The notes: a model not told the origin generated them from the sequence alone. A stretch of 64,000 nt of DNA from Sphingobacterium humi (GCF_009768885.1 NZ_WSQA01000003.1:62001-126000); one strand, 5' to 3'. Numbered from the stretch's first letter, positions 1-8,710 are shown. Numbers and translations are program-made.

Positions 1-2966
1 TTGTTCAGCACATACGGTGTTTTCAGGTAGTTCACCACAAAGGAAGCCTGTTGTATGCGGGCTATACCATTGAATAAGGGATGTCTTAGAGTTCCCCCAA
101 TTTGAATGTCTGCATTCATTTTACCCTGCAATTGTGAGGTTAAATTGCGCACGAAGGGCTGAAACAAAATAAGCTCCAGTTCATTCAGCTTGCCCGATAA
201 ATTTAACTCCTGATCCGTCTGTCCAATCTGATAGGTTCCCTTCAAGGTTAATCCTTTATTGAGCTCATCCAATAACTGAATATCCAGGTTCGCCTGCTTG
301 CTCGCCGGGTCGAAATCTGCCAATAATTTTAATTGCCCAATGGGAATCTGGTTATACACCAAAGGGGTAGTTTGCACATTCGCCGAAAGGTATGGCTTTT
401 TGAAAACCGAGTGCACCTCAATATCACCATTTAACTCACCGTCTAGCCGAATGCCGATGGGCCGCAGGATCGCCGCCAAGGAATGCAGGTTGAATCGGCT
501 GAAGTTCACATTTAATTGATCATCCTCATTAGAAAGCACACCATTGAAAACGACCTTCTGCTGGCCTTGGCTGGCAATTAAATTGTTCAAGTAAAACTTC
601 CCTTTAGATACCCGCATCTCTGCATCGGTATTTAACGACCAGGCTTCTTGGTTGATAATAATGGCCGATTTATTGAAATGGATATAGGCAGGCTTATTAT
701 GGGCAAAATGGATGTCGCCATTTAGGCGCAAATAATTTAAGTCCGCTTCATTGGCTCCTCGAATGCTGAACAGCAAGCTGTCGTTGGAAAGCATATTGTT
801 GATTTCAATATCACGCACAAAAATGCTGTCGCTTAAAAAGAGCTTGTCGGCGGTGAGGTCTAAAGAGAAGGCCTTTTGATCGGCATTTTCAGTAATGGTC
901 AAGTTTTCCAGGTTAAAGCCCTGATATTTTAATAGGGGGCTAAAAGCCTTGAACTGCGCCGTATATTCTTCCGAAGAGAAATGGGCTTCTAGGCTGGCAC
1001 CATCCTCCAGTGTTAAGGTCGGGTCTAGGAAGGCAGAAACCGGTTCGAAAGATTTTACATTCACCTTTATGTCGAATATCTGCGGATTATAGGGTTCTGT
1101 ACTCAAGCCAATCGCCGGCGCATAGCGCATAGCCAAGGCTTTAAAATAGGGGATAAGGGTATTCAAATCGATAACCCCTTTCATTTCAGCGTCCATAACA
1201 TTAGAACGCAAGGTGAGTAGCCTGTCGGTTTGATTTCCCTCTGCCGAGAAAAATAGATCATTCACCGTAAAATCGCCTTTGCTCGTACGCATGTTAATCT
1301 CTTGTGCCAGGAGATCACCGTTCAGGTTGTTGAGGTTATTTCCACTCAGATTCGTTAAAATATGCGAGTTGAAAATTACGATACTGTCCTTTTCCACCAA
1401 GCCCATCCGCTTGAGGTTGAGGTATTCGATTTCAGAATCCACCACATAAATGGTTTCCTCATGCTGTAGGTCTATATTCGACTGGTAATTCAATTGCAGG
1501 TTGCGGTCCTGAATAAAACCCATTAGCTCAATTCGCTTTTTGTCAAGCAGGGCATTCACTTGCAGGCTGTCGTAGCGGTAATCGCCAAATTCAAAATGCC
1601 TTAAATAGCCGTCCAATTGCAGATTCATCTGGCTAAAGGCTAGCCCTTGCCCGTCGAAGTGCATGTCGAAGCCGGTTTTCTTGATGCTCTTACTCTGCAG
1701 CAATTCACCGATATTGAATTCTGGCGAAGCCATCTGTCCTTCGTATTGAATCTCACCTTGCAGGTTTACTTTTCCATCGGTCTTTAAATTTCCTAATGCG
1801 GTTTTAAAATCACCCTTAACACTAAACAAGTTATAAAGACCTTCAAAGGTTCCGTTAAAGCTCAATTGTCCGAAGCGATGCAATTGTTCCGGCAGCTGAA
1901 AGCTGCTACGGTTGGCCAGTTGCGGAATCAGGAGCTCTAGGTCTTTGGCCGAAGTCTGCAGTTCTTCCGCTTGAAAATCGAATATCGTTTTATTGATGTC
2001 CGGAAGTCCTTTAATCGAAAAGTCGCCCCGTAATAAGGTTTCCTTTCCGGTTTTAATGTATGCGTTTTTCGCTTTTAAGAAGGCTACGGTGCCATCAACA
2101 GTGGCCTGCGGAACGCTTGCTTTAAACTGCACGAACTTCAGATCCGGAGCAAAATATTCAATATCCCGCGAATCTACATACACATCATCCATGGTCGCTG
2201 CAATATGCACCTTCTTGATGAAGTCGCCAAAGGCTCCAAAATCAGCGTAGGAAAACTTTAAGTAGCGTCCCACTTGCGAGCGATTTGTTTGCAGATCTAA
2301 ATCATCAAACTCCATAAAAGTATTGCTGATTGCTGCCTGTGCCACTAATTTCTTAATCTCAAAGCCTGATTTCTCCCGAAGGGAAAGTTTCTTGATCTGT
2401 GTTTTAAAGGATGAGGAATCTTGTTCGATATGCGCCAATTGGAGCTGCAGATCTTGCAATTCTATATCCGAGAAATCAACACCACGCTGATGATGGCGCT
2501 GTGTGTGATTTTTTATTTTTATGTGATTGTCTACCAAGTTGAGGTTATGCAATTTCAATTGCATAGGTTTCTTTTTTTTGCCCTCCTCTTTTTTCTTCGG
2601 GTTGAAGTAGTCGATTAAAAACTTGAAGTTGCTACTGTCTTTATACACCTGAAAATCAACATAAGCTTTTTGTAAGGTGATTTCTTCCAGCACAATTTTG
2701 TTCTCCAAAATATGACGCAGCATTAGGTTTGCTTGTACCGCTTCCGCAGAAACAATCGTTTGGCCTTTCGGGTCGGCTAAGGAAAAACCTTCCAAGCGTA
2801 AATCAGAAAAGGGACGGAAATAGACATGCTCAATCGAAACGCTGGCTTTAAGCTCTTTGGAAAGATAATTGGCCACTTTTTTTGTGACAAAGGTTTGTAC
2901 CGTAGCAAACTGTAGGGCAAATACCAGCAGGCATAGCATGGCTATGAAGCCAAGCAAGCTATACAA
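1..2966 (-). CDS. tamB: TamB/AsmA-like translocation and assembly module protein (3' part missing)
   Basis: About 988 residues are visible and the frame runs off the left edge, so the C-terminus is missing. An N-terminal hydrophobic segment (about residues 1-22 from the TTG start) would anchor the protein in the inner membrane. The rest is a long, low-complexity series of beta-rich repeats of the AsmA/TamB type (phrases such as LSKELKASVSIEHVYFRPF and repeated 'LNGDIHF/LQGEIQY' strands). In this family the repeats form a periplasm-spanning groove used in outer-membrane protein assembly or lipid transport. The start is uncertain: the frame is open from about 3017 but has no ATG before 2939; TTG at 2966 keeps a full anchor. 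It is divergent from tsaD and their 5' ends almost touch. The family call is good; the exact role is inferred. Confidence 0.8.
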   Translation of the reverse strand, partial: MYSLLGFIAMLCLLVFALQFATVQTFVTKKVANYLSKELKASVSIEHVYFRPFSDLRLEGFSLADPKGQTIVSAEAVQANLMLRHILENKIVLEEITLQKAYVDFQVYKDSSNFKFLIDYFNPKKKEEGKKKKPMQLKLHNLNLVDNHIKIKNHTQRHHQRGVDFSDIELQDLQLQLAHIEQDSSSFKTQIKKLSLREKSGFEIKKLVAQAAISNTFMEFDDLDLQTNRSQVGRYLKFSYADFGAFGDFIKKVHIAATMDDVYVDSRDIEYFAPDLKFVQFKASVPQATVDGTVAFLKAKNAYIKTGKETLLRGDFSIKGLPDINKTIFDFQAEELQTSAKDLELLIPQLANRSSFQLPEQLHRFGQLSFNGTFEGLYNLFSVKGDFKTALGNLKTDGKVNLQGEIQYEGQMASPEFNIGELLQSKSIKKTGFDMHFDGQGLAFSQMNLQLDGYLRHFEFGDYRYDSLQVNALLDKKRIELMGFIQDRNLQLNYQSNIDLQHEETIYVVDSEIEYLNLKRMGLVEKDSIVIFNSHILTNLSGNNLNNLNGDLLAQEINMRTSKGDFTVNDLFFSAEGNQTDRLLTLRSNVMDAEMKGVIDLNTLIPYFKALAMRYAPAIGLSTEPYNPQIFDIKVNVKSFEPVSAFLDPTLTLEDGASLEAHFSSEEYTAQFKAFSPLLKYQGFNLENLTITENADQKAFSLDLTADKLFLSDSIFVRDIEINNMLSNDSLLFSIRGANEADLNYLRLNGDIHFAHNKPAYIHFNKSAIIINQEAWSLNTDAEMRVSKGKFYLNNLIASQGQQKVVFNGVLSNEDDQLNVNFSRFNLHSLAAILRPIGIRLDGELNGDIEVHSVFKKPYLSANVQTTPLVYNQIPIGQLKLLADFDPASKQANLDIQLLDELNKGLTLKGTYQIGQTDQELNLSGKLNELELILFQPFVRNLTSQLQGKMNADIQIGGTLRHPLFNGIARIQQASFVVNYLKTPYVLN

Positions 2967-2968
2967 CG

Positions 2969-2997
2969 TTATTTTAAGTATTTTTTTGATACTTTTG
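2969..2997 (+). promoter_or_regulatory. Predicted promoter of tsaD
   Basis: TACTTTTG at 2990-2997 matches the Bacteroidota -7 box TAnnTTTG, with TTA (one mismatch to TTG) 18 nt upstream at 2969-2971. It lies about 25 nt before the tsaD ATG and overlaps the 5' end of the divergent TamB-like gene. Confidence 0.5.
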
Positions 2998-3022
2998 TGC
3001 TTTATTAATACATCCCTCTACA

Positions 3023-4024
3023 ATGGCTATTATACTAGGTATAGAATCATCCTGCGATGAAACTTCCGCATCTATATGTATAGACGGCGAAATTAAATCA
3101 AATATTATCGCGAGTCAAGCAATCCATGCAAAATATGGGGGTGTCGTTCCGGAGCTTGCCTCCCGTGCGCACCAACAGAATATTATTCCTACCGTGGATC
3201 AAGCCATTGCTGAAGCAAAAATAAGCAAAAAAGACATAGATGCAGTCGCCTTTACCCGCGGCCCTGGACTTTTAGGCTCCTTATTGGTAGGAACTTCCTT
3301 CTCAAAGTCCTTCGCCCTGGCCATGGGAATCCCGCTGATTGAGGTCAACCATATGCAGGCACACATCCTTGCCCATTTTATTGAAGAGCCCAAACCTCAG
3401 TTCCCTTTTCTGTGTTTAACCGTATCTGGAGGGCATACCCAAATCGTTTTGGTGAAGAACTATTTCGAAATGGAACTCCTCGGTGAAACCCTGGACGATG
3501 CCGCCGGTGAAGCCTTCGACAAAACAGCGAAAATATTAAACCTCCCTTATCCCGGAGGACCCCTGATCGATAAACACGCCAAATTAGGCAATCCTAAAGC
3601 ATTTAAATTGCCGGAGCCTCAAATTCCGGAACTTAACTTTAGCTTTTCAGGCCTCAAAACAGCCATTCTTTATTTAGTGCGTGATGAGCTGAAGGAAAAC
3701 CCGAACTTCTTGCAAGAACGCATGGACGACCTCTGTGCCTCCGTGCAAGACCGCATTGTAACCATCCTGCTGAATAAACTGAAGAAAGCCGCCAAACAAA
3801 CCGGCGTCAAAGATATCGCCATCGCCGGCGGTGTGTCTGCAAACTCCGGCCTGCGAAGCAGCCTCCTCGCCATGGGCGAAAAGTACAATTGGAACGTGTT
3901 TATCCCCAAATTCGAATTCTGCACCGACAACGCCGCCATGATCGCCATCGCCGGCTATCATAAGTTCTTAGCAAAAGATTTCGTAGGCCAAGATGTAACG
4001 CCAATGGCTAGGATGGAGATGTGA
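3023..4024 (+). CDS. tsaD: tRNA N6-adenosine threonylcarbamoyltransferase
   Basis: TsaD (Kae1/YgjD family) transfers the threonylcarbamoyl group to A37 of ANN-decoding tRNAs, working with TsaB, TsaC and TsaE in the cytosol. The 333-residue length is normal. Visible hallmarks are the N-terminal ASKHA start (ILGIESSCDETSAS), the metal-binding His pair in HMQAHILAHF near residue 110, SGGHTQ near 135, the GEAFDK/GGP segment near 165-180, and GGVSANSGLR near 270. tsaB lies in the same window at 33.4 kb. The last codons (Glu-Met-stop) are read from a 7-bp tandem repeat that continues into the 3' flank, so the C-terminal tail has probably been altered by repeat growth. Confidence 0.97.
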   Translation: MAIILGIESSCDETSASICIDGEIKSNIIASQAIHAKYGGVVPELASRAHQQNIIPTVDQAIAEAKISKKDIDAVAFTRGPGLLGSLLVGTSFSKSFALAMGIPLIEVNHMQAHILAHFIEEPKPQFPFLCLTVSGGHTQIVLVKNYFEMELLGETLDDAAGEAFDKTAKILNLPYPGGPLIDKHAKLGNPKAFKLPEPQIPELNFSFSGLKTAILYLVRDELKENPNFLQERMDDLCASVQDRIVTILLNKLKKAAKQTGVKDIAIAGGVSANSGLRSSLLAMGEKYNWNVFIPKFEFCTDNAAMIAIAGYHKFLAKDFVGQDVTPMARMEM

Positions 4025-4049
4025 GATATGAGATGTGAGATTTGAGAAG
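4016..4049. repeat. 7-bp tandem repeat across the tsaD stop codon
   Basis: Units GAGATGT (4016), GAGATAT (4023), GAGATGT (4030), GAGATTT (4037) and a partial GAGAAG (4044) keep perfect 7-bp register. The tsaD stop TGA (4022-4024) lies inside the array. Confidence 0.85.
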
Positions 4050-4052
4050 TTT

Positions 4053-4107
4053 GTCATCGCTTTGTTTTACGTTGTGGCAAGTGTTGTCATCGTGTTGTCA
4101 TCGTGAG
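4053..4107 (+). repeat. GTCATCG short repeats, left repeat island
   Basis: The word GTCATCG occurs at 4053, 4086 and 4097; the last runs on as GTCATCGTGAG, the first bases of the 42-bp dispersed repeat at 4219. These look like partial or decayed copies of that element. Confidence 0.6.
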
Positions 4108-4218
4108 AAGGTAAAATGTTTACAAATTTTATTGGAAGGTGATGACATGAAGTGGCATTGCTTGTTAAGCTTTGCTAGTAAACTGCGGCCCGCTTTATAT
4201 TACGTGCCGGCAAGTATT

Positions 4219-4260
4219 GTCATCGTGAGCGGAGTCGAACGACTGGTACGTCAATGCAAT
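4219..4260 (+). repeat. 42-bp dispersed intergenic repeat, copy 1
   Basis: The element begins GTCATCGTGAGCGGAGTCG and ends GGTACGTCAATGCAAT. The same 42 bp, with no or few changes, is found at 8297-8338 and 35213-35254 and inverted at 4384-4425 and 35460-35494. All copies are intergenic. It resembles REP-like elements rather than a gene or operator. The rest of the 4.03-4.48 kb gap holds no gene that I can support. Confidence 0.85.
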
Positions 4261-4383
4261 CTATAATGCCTTAAGCCCTCATTAACAATATCTTAGAAGC
4301 ATATCATTGGTAGCTGCCATGGTGAGCTAACCAGCTTAAACACTTGTGTAAGGTGCTGTTATTAAGGTAGGTATGCATTGCTA

Positions 4384-4425
4384 ATTGCACTGACGTACCA
4401 ATCGTTCGACTCCGCTCACGATGAC
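4384..4425 (-). repeat. 42-bp dispersed repeat, inverted copy 2
   Basis: This is the reverse complement of the copy at 4219-4260 with two mismatches. The pair is separated by 123 bp and could fold as a long stem-loop in RNA or single-stranded DNA. Confidence 0.85.
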
Positions 4426-4441
4426 AAATTGCCCGGAAAGT

Positions 4442-4476
4442 CTAAATACTAACTACTCCCTACTAACTACTTAAAA
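4442..4476. repeat. 7-bp tandem repeat downstream of the anti-sigma-like gene
   Basis: Units CTAAATA, CTAACTA, CTCCCTA, CTAACTA and CTTAAAA are in perfect 7-bp register at 4442, 4449, 4456, 4463 and 4470. On the minus strand the array starts a few bases after the stop of the gene ending at 4482. The unit sequence differs from that after tsaD but the period is the same. Confidence 0.75.
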
Positions 4477-4481
4477 AAACT

Positions 4482-5753
4482 CTAAAACCTAATCTTCACC
4501 TCAATCAACTTACCATCATTGCCTTTTTTCCAATCTGGTCCGTTTTTAATAATTTGAATGGCTTGCTGATCTAGCGCGCTGTTTACCGATTTGATAACAC
4601 GAATATCAATCGGTCTGCCGAAATTGGAGATATCGAAAACTAGGGTCACATCGCCGCGGCCATAGAGGGTTTCCTTGGCGCTGTCGTTAATGTATTTTTT
4701 ATAGGCGCGCCAGCCAATAAGGGGTTCAGATTTGATGCTGTTTCGTGTGGAACCTTGGCCGGCTATAACCACCTCATCGAGCATATTCTCGGCAGGTTTC
4801 AACTTAATCTTCTGGTTGTTCTTGGCTATTAACTGGGTGGCATTGTAGCCAATGGATAAAATCTCAAGCTCTGTGCTACCTAAGGAGACTGGCAGAATAA
4901 AGCTCCCCGACGAGTCCGTTACAACCACCTGATTCGTTTTTAAGTTTCTTACGGTGGCTTGTGGTATTGGGCGACCGGAGTACAAATCAAGCACTTCGCC
5001 AGTGATAATCTTCTTTAAGTCTTGTGGGCTTGCCATCCGACTGACCGATTCCTGAGCCGGAGATTCTTTTTTCATGGCTCCCCGAATCATAATCACGGAG
5101 GAGTTGTCCGCAGCAATCCCTTCCGCCTGCACCTGGTTAAGGCTTGCTATTCTATTGTTCTTCGCTATCAAATTATCGGGTAATTTCATAGCCGAGGTGT
5201 CGAGAAATACATCCGGACGAATCTGTAGGTTATTGTTTTTCGAATCGACAATCTGTTTATTATTTTGGCGAGGTGCGCGCAAAGCAGTGGCGTTGCGTTG
5301 TTCCTCTTGAATCGGTGCGGCAGCAATTAATTGTTCTAAACTATCTAATGGATCATCAATGCTATCCAATATGATGCTGTTTAAGGTCGTGTCTGTTGGG
5401 GCGTCTAAGGGGGCGGAAGCCGTTTCCATGCTTAATTCCTGCGTTTCTTTCGGCTGATTTAGCCACCAAATGGTGCCAATGCCTAAAACCAAAAGCAGGG
5501 AGGCCGCAATACCTAGGGCTTTGTAAGGCAGAAGGCGCCGAACGGGCGTAGGGTGGGTTCTTTCGTAGATTAAGGCATCTAGGCTTCCTTGATCTAAAGA
5601 CTGTTTTAGGGCTTTCTCTTCCTCCAAGCCCATAATGATATCCATAAGCATTTCATCCTCATGAGAAGCTTTCTCAATAGCATACATTTCGGCGCTACTA
5701 AGTTCGCCGTTTACATATTTGCGTAAATAAGGGATGTCAAATAAATTACTCAT
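4482..5753 (-). CDS. Membrane anti-sigma-like protein with carboxypeptidase-like regulatory and TonB C-terminal domains
   Basis: The 423-residue protein has a cytosolic N-terminus of about 80 residues (short helical start like anti-sigma domains, no zinc motif), one TM segment at about 98-113 (ALGIAASLLLVLGIGTIWW), a linker, a carboxypeptidase-like regulatory beta-sandwich at about 245-325 (ITGEVLDLYSGRPIPQATV), a TonB-plug-like MLDEVVIAG, and a TonB C-terminal-like domain at the end (GRGDVTLVFDISNFGRPID). I chose ATG 5753 because it overlaps the sigma gene stop by 8 bp (ATGAGTAA), a common coupled arrangement; an upstream start at 5795 is possible. Inference: it holds the partner sigma factor at the membrane and senses something in the periplasm. 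The sensing signal is unknown. Confidence 0.75.
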   Translation of the reverse strand: MSNLFDIPYLRKYVNGELSSAEMYAIEKASHEDEMLMDIIMGLEEEKALKQSLDQGSLDALIYERTHPTPVRRLLPYKALGIAASLLLVLGIGTIWWLNQPKETQELSMETASAPLDAPTDTTLNSIILDSIDDPLDSLEQLIAAAPIQEEQRNATALRAPRQNNKQIVDSKNNNLQIRPDVFLDTSAMKLPDNLIAKNNRIASLNQVQAEGIAADNSSVIMIRGAMKKESPAQESVSRMASPQDLKKIITGEVLDLYSGRPIPQATVRNLKTNQVVVTDSSGSFILPVSLGSTELEILSIGYNATQLIAKNNQKIKLKPAENMLDEVVIAGQGSTRNSIKSEPLIGWRAYKKYINDSAKETLYGRGDVTLVFDISNFGRPIDIRVIKSVNSALDQQAIQIIKNGPDWKKGNDGKLIEVKIRF

Positions 5754-6375
5754 GTCTTGCCCTTTCCATACAGTTTTTGAGGTTGCGTTTGCCATTTTGA
5801 ATAAAGCTCTTCACCTCGTTCATACTGTAACCTGTAATTTCAGAAACCTCCATATAGCATTTCTGCTCGATGTAAAACAGCTGAATACTCTGTTTTTGTT
5901 TCTCGACCAATTGTGCAATACAGGCTTCCAGTTGCAACAGCTGATCCTCACGATCCTGATAACTCTCCTCCTGATGCAGGTTTACACCAAATTCCACAAA
6001 ATTATCTGTAACAATTTCTGTTTTATTTTTCTGGCGCCGAAGTTCCATTAAACAATGGTTCTTACTCACTACATATAACCAACGTGGAAAATCCTGGATT
6101 TCTTGCTTCTTCACCTTCTCGATAAGCTCCTCGAAAATATGCATCACCGCGTCTTTACTGCGCTCGGACTCCTTAAAATAACGAAGACATACATAGTAAA
6201 CCATTTCACTATGGCGCTGAAATAAATCACCCAGATAGGACAGCTCGCCTTCCCGAAGGTAAGCGCTCAACAGTTCTTGGTCGGAAAGTGTTAATCGCGT
6301 TGACAAGATAATAGGTGTTTCAAGGCGTAAAATAATTTTTTTTTCTCGTTTATGGAAATCTCGATTTTCCTGCAT
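5746..6375 (-). CDS. RNA polymerase sigma factor, ECF/sigma-70 family
   Basis: The 209-residue frame has a sigma region 2 (about 38-110; FQRHSEMVYYVCLRYF, then AVMHIFEELIEKV and FPRWLYVVSKNHC) and a region 4 helix-turn-helix near 150-200 (CYMEVSEITGYSMNEVKSFIQNGKRNLK). ECF factors redirect RNA polymerase to a small regulon. The gene is translationally coupled to the membrane anti-sigma-like protein and divergent from the vWA gene at 6398. The N-terminal 25 residues are unusual and leave only 22 bp between divergent starts. A TTG at 6306 would give a normal N-terminus and room for promoters, so the true start may be there. Confidence 0.85.
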   Translation of the reverse strand: MQENRDFHKREKKIILRLETPIILSTRLTLSDQELLSAYLREGELSYLGDLFQRHSEMVYYVCLRYFKESERSKDAVMHIFEELIEKVKKQEIQDFPRWLYVVSKNHCLMELRRQKNKTEIVTDNFVEFGVNLHQEESYQDREDQLLQLEACIAQLVEKQKQSIQLFYIEQKCYMEVSEITGYSMNEVKSFIQNGKRNLKNCMERARHE

Positions 6376-6397
6376 CCCTAGGGAAAATCAACACACG

Positions 6398-8224
6398 ATG
6401 AAAAAATTGATCCTATTATGCAGCCTGATTTTTGTACAGCTTACAATCGCGCAGGCTACCGAACGAAAAATTACCGGACAGGTTACTGATAACCATACAA
6501 AACAACCCATTGCCGGTGTAACCGTCTCCGTATTAAAGACATCCAAGGCCGTAAGTACCGATCAACAAGGGAATTATTCCCTGATGGTTGACGATAAAGA
6601 CGTACTGCAATTTGCCATGATAGGCTATGAAACCAAAACTATGAAAGTAGGAAAACGGAAGCTGATCAATGTTTCCTTAGTTGTCGCGAATCAGGTACTG
6701 GAAGAATTTGTTGTAACAGACAAGGCGGGTATGCTCGCCAAAGTGTCGCAACCAGCGGTTCAAAATAGCGTAATGATTCGTGGTGGTATTATAGCGCCGC
6801 GACAAAGCAATACAGAAAGCTATCAAGATATTGAGGAAAACGGCTTTAAATCGCCAGTAAAGGATCCTTTGTCTACCTTTGCAGCCGATGTGGATGCCGC
6901 TTCCTATAGTAATGTTCGCCGCATGATTAATGCTGGTCAATTACCGGTTAAAGATGCGGTTCGTGTCGAAGAATTGATTAATTATTTTCAATATAACCTG
7001 AAAGCGCCAACCAATGGCGATCCGGTAAATATGCTCACTGAATTGGCCACCGCCCCTTGGAACAAGGAGCACCAACTGTTGCGCATTGCCCTGAAAGCAA
7101 AAGATATTCCTTCAGCAAAGCTGCCAGCTTCCAACTTTGTCTTTTTGATTGATGTTTCCGGCTCTATGTATGGCCCGAATCGCTTACCCTTGGTGAAATC
7201 ATCCTTAAAAATGCTGGTCGATCAATTGCGCGATCAGGATCAGGTCGCTATTGTCACCTATGCAGGTTCCGCAGGTGTTAAATTGAAAAGCACCGCAGGA
7301 AGTCAGAAGATGACGATTAAACAAGCAATTGACGAATTGGAGGCCGGCGGAAGTACAGCCGGTGGTGCTGGTTTGAAAATGGCGTACCAAATTGCCCGCG
7401 AACAGTATAAAAAAGAAGGAAACAACCGCATTATCCTAGCCTCTGACGGCGACTTTAATGTGGGGGCATCTAGCGATAAAGACATGGAAGACTTAATCAG
7501 TAAGGAACGTGAAAGTGGGGTGCACCTCACAGTATTAGGTTTCGGAATGGGGAATTTAAAGGATAGCAAAATGGAATTGCTCGCCAATAAAGGACATGGT
7601 AATTATGCCTATATCGATAATATTTCCGAAGCCCGAAAAGCCATGGTTACCGAATTTGGCGCTACCCTTTTTACGGTGGCCAAAGATGTTAAAATTCAGG
7701 TGGAGTTTAATCCGGCGTATGTGCAAGCATACCGCTTGGTGGGCTATGAAAACCGACTACTAGCCGCCGAAGACTTTAATAACGATGCCAAGCTTGGTGG
7801 TGATATGGGCGTAGGACATAGCGTAACTGCTATTTATGAAATTGTACCTGTCGGTGTGAAAAGTAGCATCATCGGTACGGTCGATCCCTTAAAATACCAG
7901 GAAAACAAAACCTCAACTAAAGGATCCTTAAATAAGGAACTAGCTACCGTGAAATTCCGCTATAAAGATCCCGATAGCGACAAAAGCAAACTGCAACAAG
8001 TGGTCGTAAGCAACCAAAGTAAATCCATGGAAGCCGCAAGCGCCGATTTTCAATTTGCATCCGCCGTTGCTGAATTCGGAATGCTGCTGCGTAACTCCGA
8101 CTATAAACAGGGATCGAGCTTTAACGCTTTAATTGCACGCGCTAAAGCCGCCAAAGGAAAAGATGATGAAGGCTACAGAGCAGAGTTTATCCGTATGGCG
8201 GAAAACGCGAGGGATTTGGATTAG
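6398..8224 (+). CDS. Secreted von Willebrand factor A domain protein with regulatory domain (YfbK-like)
   Basis: The 608-residue protein has a Sec signal peptide (about 1-20, ending TIAQA), a carboxypeptidase-like regulatory domain (about 23-105; ITGQVTDNHTKQPIAGVTV), a plug-like EEFVVTDKAG then VMIRGG, a YfbK-type N-terminal segment (PLSTFAADVDAASYSNVRRM, about 155-200), and a vWA domain with a perfect MIDAS start DVSGS near residue 252 and a downstream T and D (SDGDFN). A C-terminal YfbK-like domain follows. vWA domains bind partner proteins through a metal ion. Divergence from the sigma/anti-sigma pair, and the shared regulatory domain and xIRGx motif, suggest it is a target or partner of that system. 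Its substrate is unknown. Confidence 0.88.
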   Translation: MKKLILLCSLIFVQLTIAQATERKITGQVTDNHTKQPIAGVTVSVLKTSKAVSTDQQGNYSLMVDDKDVLQFAMIGYETKTMKVGKRKLINVSLVVANQVLEEFVVTDKAGMLAKVSQPAVQNSVMIRGGIIAPRQSNTESYQDIEENGFKSPVKDPLSTFAADVDAASYSNVRRMINAGQLPVKDAVRVEELINYFQYNLKAPTNGDPVNMLTELATAPWNKEHQLLRIALKAKDIPSAKLPASNFVFLIDVSGSMYGPNRLPLVKSSLKMLVDQLRDQDQVAIVTYAGSAGVKLKSTAGSQKMTIKQAIDELEAGGSTAGGAGLKMAYQIAREQYKKEGNNRIILASDGDFNVGASSDKDMEDLISKERESGVHLTVLGFGMGNLKDSKMELLANKGHGNYAYIDNISEARKAMVTEFGATLFTVAKDVKIQVEFNPAYVQAYRLVGYENRLLAAEDFNNDAKLGGDMGVGHSVTAIYEIVPVGVKSSIIGTVDPLKYQENKTSTKGSLNKELATVKFRYKDPDSDKSKLQQVVVSNQSKSMEAASADFQFASAVAEFGMLLRNSDYKQGSSFNALIARAKAAKGKDDEGYRAEFIRMAENARDLD

Positions 8225-8253
8225 ATATGAGATTTGAGATATGAGATATGAGA
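8222..8253. repeat. 7-bp tandem repeat starting at the vWA gene stop codon
   Basis: Units TAGATAT (8222, containing the stop TAG), GAGATTT (8229), GAGATAT (8236), GAGATAT (8243) and a partial GAGAG. They have the same unit and register as the array at the end of tsaD. Confidence 0.85.
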
Positions 8254-8285
8254 GCAGGGTGGGAGTTTTTGCTTATTGTATTGCT

Positions 8286-8338
8286 GTCATCGTATTGTCA
8301 TCGTGAGCGGAGTCGAACGACTGGTACGTCAATGCAAT
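8286..8338 (+). repeat. 42-bp dispersed repeat, copy 3, with a GTCATCGT lead copy
   Basis: GTCATCGT at 8286 precedes the full 42-bp element at 8297-8338, which matches the copy at 4219 across its whole length. Confidence 0.85.
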
Positions 8339-8408
8339 CAAACATGGTTAAAACCTATGTAAACAGCATGTTGTGCAAGTGTGCTATTGGTTGCAGAAAC
8401 CTCCGATC

Positions 8409-8424
8409 GGTACGTCAATGCAAT
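8409..8424 (+). repeat. Partial dispersed repeat (last 16 bp)
   Basis: GGTACGTCAATGCAAT is the exact 3' end of the 42-bp element, in the same orientation as the copy at 8297. It suggests decay or partial duplication. Confidence 0.6.
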
Positions 8425-8461
8425 CAATCATAGATAAAACCTTTATTTAACAAAAACATAT

Positions 8462-8487
8462 ACGGGCCAGCAACTGCTGGCCCGTTG
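8462..8487. terminator. Perfect GC-rich hairpin in the repeat island
   Basis: CGGGCCAGCA and TGCTGGCCCG form a 10-11-bp perfect stem with a 2-nt centre. No strong T-run follows, so it could be a terminator for the vWA gene or a structural repeat. Confidence 0.45.
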
Positions 8488-8536
8488 TTGATATTACGCT
8501 TATTTCTCTTTTCCTTCTCCCTTTTCACACTTAATT

Positions 8537-8597
8537 CTCACCCCTTGCAAAAGGGGTTTAATACGGGTGAGAAAGGGGAGTGAAAGGGATTTAGAAT
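8537..8597 (+). repeat. Second dispersed repeat family, copy A
   Basis: The segment has CTCACCC...GGGTGAG and an inner CCCCTTGCAAAAGGGG pairing, then AAAGGGGAGTGAAAGGGAT. A near-identical inverted copy lies at 35101-35157, next to another 42-bp repeat island. Confidence 0.7.
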
Positions 8598-8702
8598 GGT
8601 TGAAAATAAAACAATACTGAAAGCTGAGTATGAAAATGCAGGAACAAACACTACTTATCTATTATTTAATAATTAACAAACAGTATTTCATAGTTAAATC
8701 GC

Positions 8703-8710
8703 TATATTTA
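8703..8710 (+). promoter_or_regulatory. Possible -7 box of the STAS-like gene
   Basis: TATATTTA resembles TAnnTTTG and lies 37 nt before ATG 8747. It favours that start over the upstream ATG at 8630. No clear -33 TTG is present. Confidence 0.3.

Noticed and set aside
4042..4266. Short open frames through the repeat islands (also 8248-8433, 35060-35299, 35328-35579)
   Set aside because: Their peptides are translations of the 42-bp repeat (HRERSRTTGTS or SGVERLVRQCN in every copy), so they are repeat artefacts.
4016..4476. CRISPR array
   Set aside because: Copies are few, inverted, unevenly spaced and without unique spacers of constant size, and there are no cas genes.
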